This document shows, in pieces, positions 59,311-64,000 of a DNA stretch of 64,000 nt. The stretch comes from Gongronella butleri (lineage: Eukaryota > Mucoromycota > Mucoromycetes > Mucorales > Cunninghamellaceae), in NCBI GenBank assembly GCA_025201375.1, contig JAIWZP010000079.1:1-64000 (forward strand). The letters run 5' to 3'. The position numbers and the translations under genes are program-made. Position 1 is the first letter of the stretch, and each line of letters opens with the position of its first letter. Under the pieces are notes generated by a model, which saw only the letters and a program-made list of their open reading frames with translations, was not told the DNA's origin and ran no database searches.

Positions 59311-60513
59311 GGGGGAGCTTGATTTGATCAAGTGGTTTAAAGAAAAGTTGACGAATAAACTTGAAAGCAAAAAATCGACTTTGACAAAAACATATTTTTC
59401 TATGAAAATGGCTTTATTAACATGTTTTGATGTTGGCAAAAAAAACTGTTGATTTGAATATTATAGTAGGTGCGTGTAAAATGCATCATTTGTCACAGAA
59501 GTAGCGCAGCACGTTGTACAGTAGCATACAGTATTTATCATACAGTATTTTATTCTTCATCATAGTCCGTTGCCGAGCAAATCAGCCCTTAACTATTTGA
59601 TTGCATTTTGGCAGCATGTGATACTGTATGATATACGGTAAATTTCGTTCATCGGGTGTTCGGGTCAGCTGAGAGGATGAGAGATGGTGCCCAAGCGCGT
59701 CTTTTTCCGAGCACTATACAAGCTTTCCCCAGAGCACGTCACAATACAGTAAGATGGAGAAATTCACGATTAGTAGACATCATTTTTACTGTATTTTGGC
59801 CGCGCGTCAACAAGTATGATGCACTCCTTTTCTATGGAACCAGTTGTCAGTATCGATGATTGTACGCCTTGTCGTTGAAATGAGATCACCATCGCGGTAC
59901 TGCAATTTTTAGATGGCACGCAGAGACGACGTTCGGCAATCACAGATTTTTTTAGCGGTGCAGTCGAAGACTTGAATTTGGCGGAAATTTAGTTCTGAAG
60001 ACCTCATTCAGCGACAACAATGCATTAAAACTAAAAATACATCTGCTGACATTTTCTTTCGACTCGCGGCCATCTCAACGAAAAAAAGTACGTACCTGTA
60101 TCTCGGAAGAACAGACGCCATCAGAAAGAGATGGTTCGCTGCGTAAATGGGCATTCATGGTGATCAATAAAAAGTTTTTTTTGGCGTTTTCGATACAATT
60201 TCAAAATTATATGATAGACAGGCGCATGATAATCGCGTCCGACGTCCAGTCACTTACGCTCGTTTCTAATCAAATTCACTTTTTTTGCGGTCTCTCTTGC
60301 TCGTGGAGGCGTCGGCGGGGCTCCATGGGATTGTAAGTTTTTCCATGCCGCTATTTGCCCGTGAATTTTTGTCGACAATTGCTCATTGATTGTCATTGAG
60401 CAGATTTATTGCACTTTTTTTTTGTGATTCTCACGATTTATTCATGCGAAACGTCTTTATGAAAAGTTTGGCGCAATTCTGCGGCTCACGCTCGTTTGAA
60501 ACTCATCGAGGCC

Positions 60514-60547
<34 letters not shown>

Positions 60548-60856
60548 GTGTGGTGCACCCGAGAAGAGGTCTGCATCTCTTATTTTGCGTTTAACTAAAG
60601 GGGGTTTTTAGCATGAGTTTACAATTAACAACCATAGGATGCATTAATCTTGTTCTGGTAAATGTTTGCGCAGCAAGGTGAGCTCCATCATGATGCGCGC
60701 CCTGAAATCTTTGCAATTGTCGCTCCAGTCATCCAAATCCCGCTTCGTGAAGTCAATTGGCCAATCAGAACGCAGGTGACGGCTATTTTTAAATTTGCAT
60801 GGCAATCTCCACATTGAAAACAACCTTTACTTTTTCTCTGTTTTTCTTCATTCATT
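59311..60856. other. Gene-free interval upstream of NDUFA6
   Basis: Continues the ACTGTA-rich character to about 59800, then ordinary AT-rich sequence. A poly-T run of about 31 is at 60515-60545. The 3' 60 bp are the NDUFA6 upstream flank. No gene supported. Confidence 0.5.
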
Positions 60857-61317
60857 ATGGCCGCCATGTTTGGTGTTAGCAACTTTGCCGTCACCACTGT
60901 GACTTCTGCGTCGTCAAACGAAGCTCGTCTCCGAACCATCGCTTTATACCGAAAGTTTCAAAAATCTGCAAGTGCTACTTTCATAAAAAAAAAAAACACA
61001 CACACACAGACAAACCAACCGCAAACGTGGAAGCTAACTCGAGCACTTTGTTATAGGTCCCAGAGATCATGAAGCTGCACGAAATCAATTTGCCGTCGTC
61101 TGCCATTAGAGCCAAGATTCGTGAGCAATTTGAGCAGCATCGTTATGTGGAGGATTTGCAAGTTCGCGACATTCTTCTTGCCAAGGGCCAAATGGAATAC
61201 CAAGAGACCATGAACGTGTGGAAGCAGAACAATCACATCATGAACTACTTTGCCAAGGATGAGGCTGAAGCCAAACCAACGACATTTCTCGAGAAATTTT
61301 ACGAAGGACGCTCGTAG
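60857..61317 (+). CDS. NDUFA6: Complex I LYR-motif subunit NDUFA6 (B14)
   Basis: Exons 60857-60967 and 61057-61317 give 123 residues. The LYR motif (RTIALYRKFQKS) is followed by IREQFEQHRYVEDLQVRDIL, KGQMEYQETMNVWKQ and HIMNYF, the order typical of NDUFA6. This is an accessory subunit of mitochondrial NADH:ubiquinone oxidoreductase that binds acyl-ACP through the LYR motif. The intron is GC-AG (TCT/GCAAGT ... TATAG); the only nearby GT breaks the conserved frame. Its presence indicates a respiratory complex I. Confidence 0.93.
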
Positions 61318-61386
61318 ATGCAATTTGCAATAAAAAGTAGCTAGCCTTGTGGACCATTTTTATTTTGGAAAGATTAGATTATTTTT

Positions 61387-64000
61387 TTAGACGTCTAAAC
61401 TGTGTTGCATCGATTCACGGATCATATTGAGCTGGATTTCAGCATCTTCTAACTGGGATTGAGCATCTTGTAAAGCATCATCTCGTTCAGCCAGCTGGGA
61501 TTTCAATTTGGCAATGTCATCCATAGCCTCTGCCAGGCGCTGCTGGAGAGAAGCAGCTTCATTGCGGGCCTTGAGATGGCTAGCTTCCAAGCGCGCAACC
61601 TTGAGTTGATTCTCAGCCAAAGCACCATTGCGATCATTGTCGGCAACCCCAGAGTTGGCCAACAGAGCTTGCTTCTCTTTCATTGCCAATTCAGCTTCAG
61701 CAGCAGATTTTGCGACTGCCTGGAAAGCCTGGGACAATTGAGACGTCAAATCCGAAATCTTGGCCTGGCTCTCCTGGTATTGATGCTCGGCGCGCGTGGC
61801 TCTGGTGTGCCACATGTCCAATTCTTCAAGACCACGTTGGTATGCATTCTGCGCCTCTTCTGCTCTGGCGTGTGCTTCTTTTGATCGTTCCTCGGCGGAT
61901 TGCTTCGACGAGTGATCGTGCTGCGCCTTGCGCTGCCATTGTTGCATGAGTTTGACATTCTTTTCATTTTCGGCGAGGGCGACAACAAGTTTTTCTTCCA
62001 ATTCTTGCACTCGTTGGTCGTGGATGACGGCCACTCGATTGCGCTCTTCTTCCGTCGCGGCATGTTCGGTCAGCTGGCTTTTGAGTGCTTGATACTTAGA
62101 CTTGAAATACATGGCTTCCTGCAAAGCTGCTGTTCTCATGCGTTCGGCGGATGCCACCTTGTCCGACATTGGCTGCGCATATTGGGTGATGTTGGAGCGG
62201 ACGCGTCGCAATTCGGCCTTGACAGTAACCAGCTGTTCAAAAAGCTTCAATTTGTCGTTTTCCAGGTCATTCAGGGACATGAGCATGTGTTCGTCCTCGT
62301 TGGCACCATCCTCTTCAGCTGCCAAGGCTCGCGGGCGTGATTTTCTTGCAAGGCTGACTTCTGTGCGCCACCATTGTTCTTTTTTCTTCATTTCGCTGAT
62401 GATCAAGTCGCGGGCCTTGATTTCGCGCAGCAGAGTTGCGCGTTCGCTATTATTGGCACCATCAGCGGGCTTGTTTTGTTGCTGTTCTTGGGTCAATGGG
62501 GATAGAGAGCGCGTCGACATGGGTAAATGGCCATTGTCCATGGGTCGATCTTGTTCACGAGCCTGAGGCATTGTATTCATCAGGACCGTTGGAGAATCTG
62601 GCGTCATTTGTCTCGGATGCGGTTGCATGTGGCTAGGGATTTCAGGTGCAATTGGCGTCGCCGGGGACCTTTCCATTTGCGATGGCGCGACAAACTCGTT
62701 AAAAGAGGTGGCGCTCACGTCCACCATGCTGCCTTGCAAAGTTTGATTCAATTTGACGCCTTCACGCGACGGCCGTGGTGGAGGGGAGAGCACGCCAGCT
62801 GTCGTTCGCGGCCCGGTACCATTGGAGGTGGGCACAGGGGATTGTCTGTTTTGTGCCATTGCCAATGCATTTTCATCTGCAGCTAATTGAGTTTGCGAAT
62901 GCTGGTGCTGATTCATAATGCTTGTTTCGGGCATGGGTTCCTCTGGCATGGGGTTTGGGGACGCGGTTCGAGGACGTCGCAGAGCAGCTTCAGGAACAAT
63001 TGAAACATGGCGCGGAGGACGCGATGGATGCGATTGCTGCTACATAAAAAAAAAAGGAATAAGAAAGGTCATTTGACAAATGCTAGCTGTATTTCTTACC
63101 GATTGCTGCTCTGGAAAATAGGAAATGTGCCGAGATTGATTGAGGTGTCCAGTCGACATCGATGGCGCAGGATGGAAATTAGGATCATTGATGCCATTTT
63201 CATTGTATCCATGTTGTTGCGAATTCTGATAGCCATCCGCAGGCAATTGGACCGTAGGAGACGATTGAGAAGGGTGGATTTGTGATGGCGAAGGCGTGTA
63301 GTTTCTTGTCGGCATGGGTCCATTGGAGGCATTCAAATCAGGATCAGGCAACGAGAGCGACGACGAGCTGGGGGATACATTGGATGCATGCGCGAGCGGC
63401 GAGGGTGTCGATTGCTGCTGGTAGCTCGTGGGACTGACAGAGGCTTCGGGTGGATATTTGATTTTTGCTATAAACCCAATTGTCATGTGAGTATTGCGAC
63501 GCGCACTTGTCAATTTGTAATTGCTTACAGCTATCCAAAATGAAGATGTGACCGTCGTCATGTCGCGCACCAGGCTTCAATTCGCCACCAATGACGTACA
63601 TTTTGTCTTTCACTGCCGTCATTGTAAGACTGTGTCTTGCACTAGGTGTAGCGCCCATGTTTTTGAAAATATACCAGCGCTGGCCTAGGTTCATCAAATA
63701 AAGATACATGAGAAAAAGAAAAGAAAGGATCTTTGATTACGTACTGCGGATGCGAAACGCGCAAAGATCGCTCAATTCTTGGAATTCAGAGTCTCTGCCG
63801 CCAATGATGTACATTGCATCGTCTACCAAAGCAACACCGCAATTTTCACGTGCCGAAGGGATGAATCCAGCAGCAGGGATCTGCGACCATGTTCTCGAAT
63901 GAAAGTCAAACATCCAAATATCATTGTACATTCGTTCGCCATCGGAGCCGCCAAATATATACATCCTGTTTTCATAGACGACAGATGCGTGACCAAACCT
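61387..64000 (-). CDS. Tea1/Kel1-like Kelch-repeat protein with C-terminal coiled coil (5' partial)
   Basis: Minus exons 64000(open)-63745, 63684-63529, 63467-63100 and 63039-61387 give 810 visible residues; the N-terminus lies beyond the window. The first part holds Kelch repeats (MYIFGGSDGERMYNDIWMFD; MYIIGGRDSEF; MYVIGGELKPG). A Ser/Pro/Gln-rich disordered segment of about 200-300 residues follows. The last ~300 residues are a long heptad coiled coil (for example LERKLV-type Leu/Glu/Gln/Lys pattern), ending MQHSLDV. Fungal Tea1/Kel1 proteins have this order and mark cell ends or polarity sites via microtubules or formins. It is convergent with NDUFA6, 69 bp between stops. Confidence 0.85.

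Overview
This 64 kb window is nuclear DNA from a compact, intron-rich eukaryote, most likely a fungus. The fungal markers are a Skt5/Chs4-type chitin-synthase regulator, Aim18-type, Mim1, Ost5 and Tea1/Kelch-type proteins, and a RasGEF. A complex I LYR subunit argues against a budding yeast related to Saccharomyces. Multi-exon genes (2 to 17 exons), short introns full of poly-A/poly-T runs, and a fucosyltransferase-like glycosyltransferase fit an early-diverging lineage such as Mucoromycota; that placement is inference. All gene models below were spliced by eye using GT-AG (twice GC-AG) junctions that keep frame and rebuild family signatures.

Layout. 1-6.6 kb: 3' part of a DUF1295 membrane protein, mitochondrial bL34m, a large Skt5/Chs4-like Sel1 protein and a convergent Rab-type GTPase. 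6.6-11.1 kb: gene-poor, with a repeat copy joined to a 5'-less unknown gene. 11.1-17.6 kb: proteasome beta-4, Aim18-like mitochondrial protein, Isy1 splicing factor, Coa1, a PPxY membrane protein and acyl-protein thioesterase. 17.6-19.1 kb is empty. 19.1-25.7 kb (minus): the 17-exon Rev3 catalytic subunit of DNA polymerase zeta. 27.0-36.0 kb (plus): a Bud4/anillin-like PH protein, a UCH deubiquitinase, a CDF zinc transporter and glycerol kinase. 36-38.7 kb: repeat-rich. 38.7-48.9 kb: NmrA-like protein, a 2H-phosphoesterase-like protein divergent from a RasGEF, p23/Sba1 divergent from ribosomal protein eS1, and a dienelactone-hydrolase protein. 48.9-51.3 kb: a long repeat copy with a nested insert. 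51.3-57.2 kb: very dense block (mitochondrial Sel1 protein, RidA, coiled-coil protein, Ost5, Mim1, fucosyltransferase-like protein). 57.2-60.9 kb: repeat copy and an unusual concentration of ACTGTA/TACAGT motifs. 60.9-64 kb: complex I NDUFA6 and a Kelch/coiled-coil protein running off the window.

The genes are mostly housekeeping functions (translation, mitochondrial biogenesis, proteolysis, polarity and cell wall) and do not form one pathway. The least explained material is intergenic: an unclassified, apparently non-coding dispersed repeat with at least four copies (about 7.3, 36.3, 49.3 and 57.4 kb), the ACTGTA-rich tract around the last copy, a TCGA-rich nested insertion, and a recurrent ACGCG-plus-homopolymer signature inside introns.
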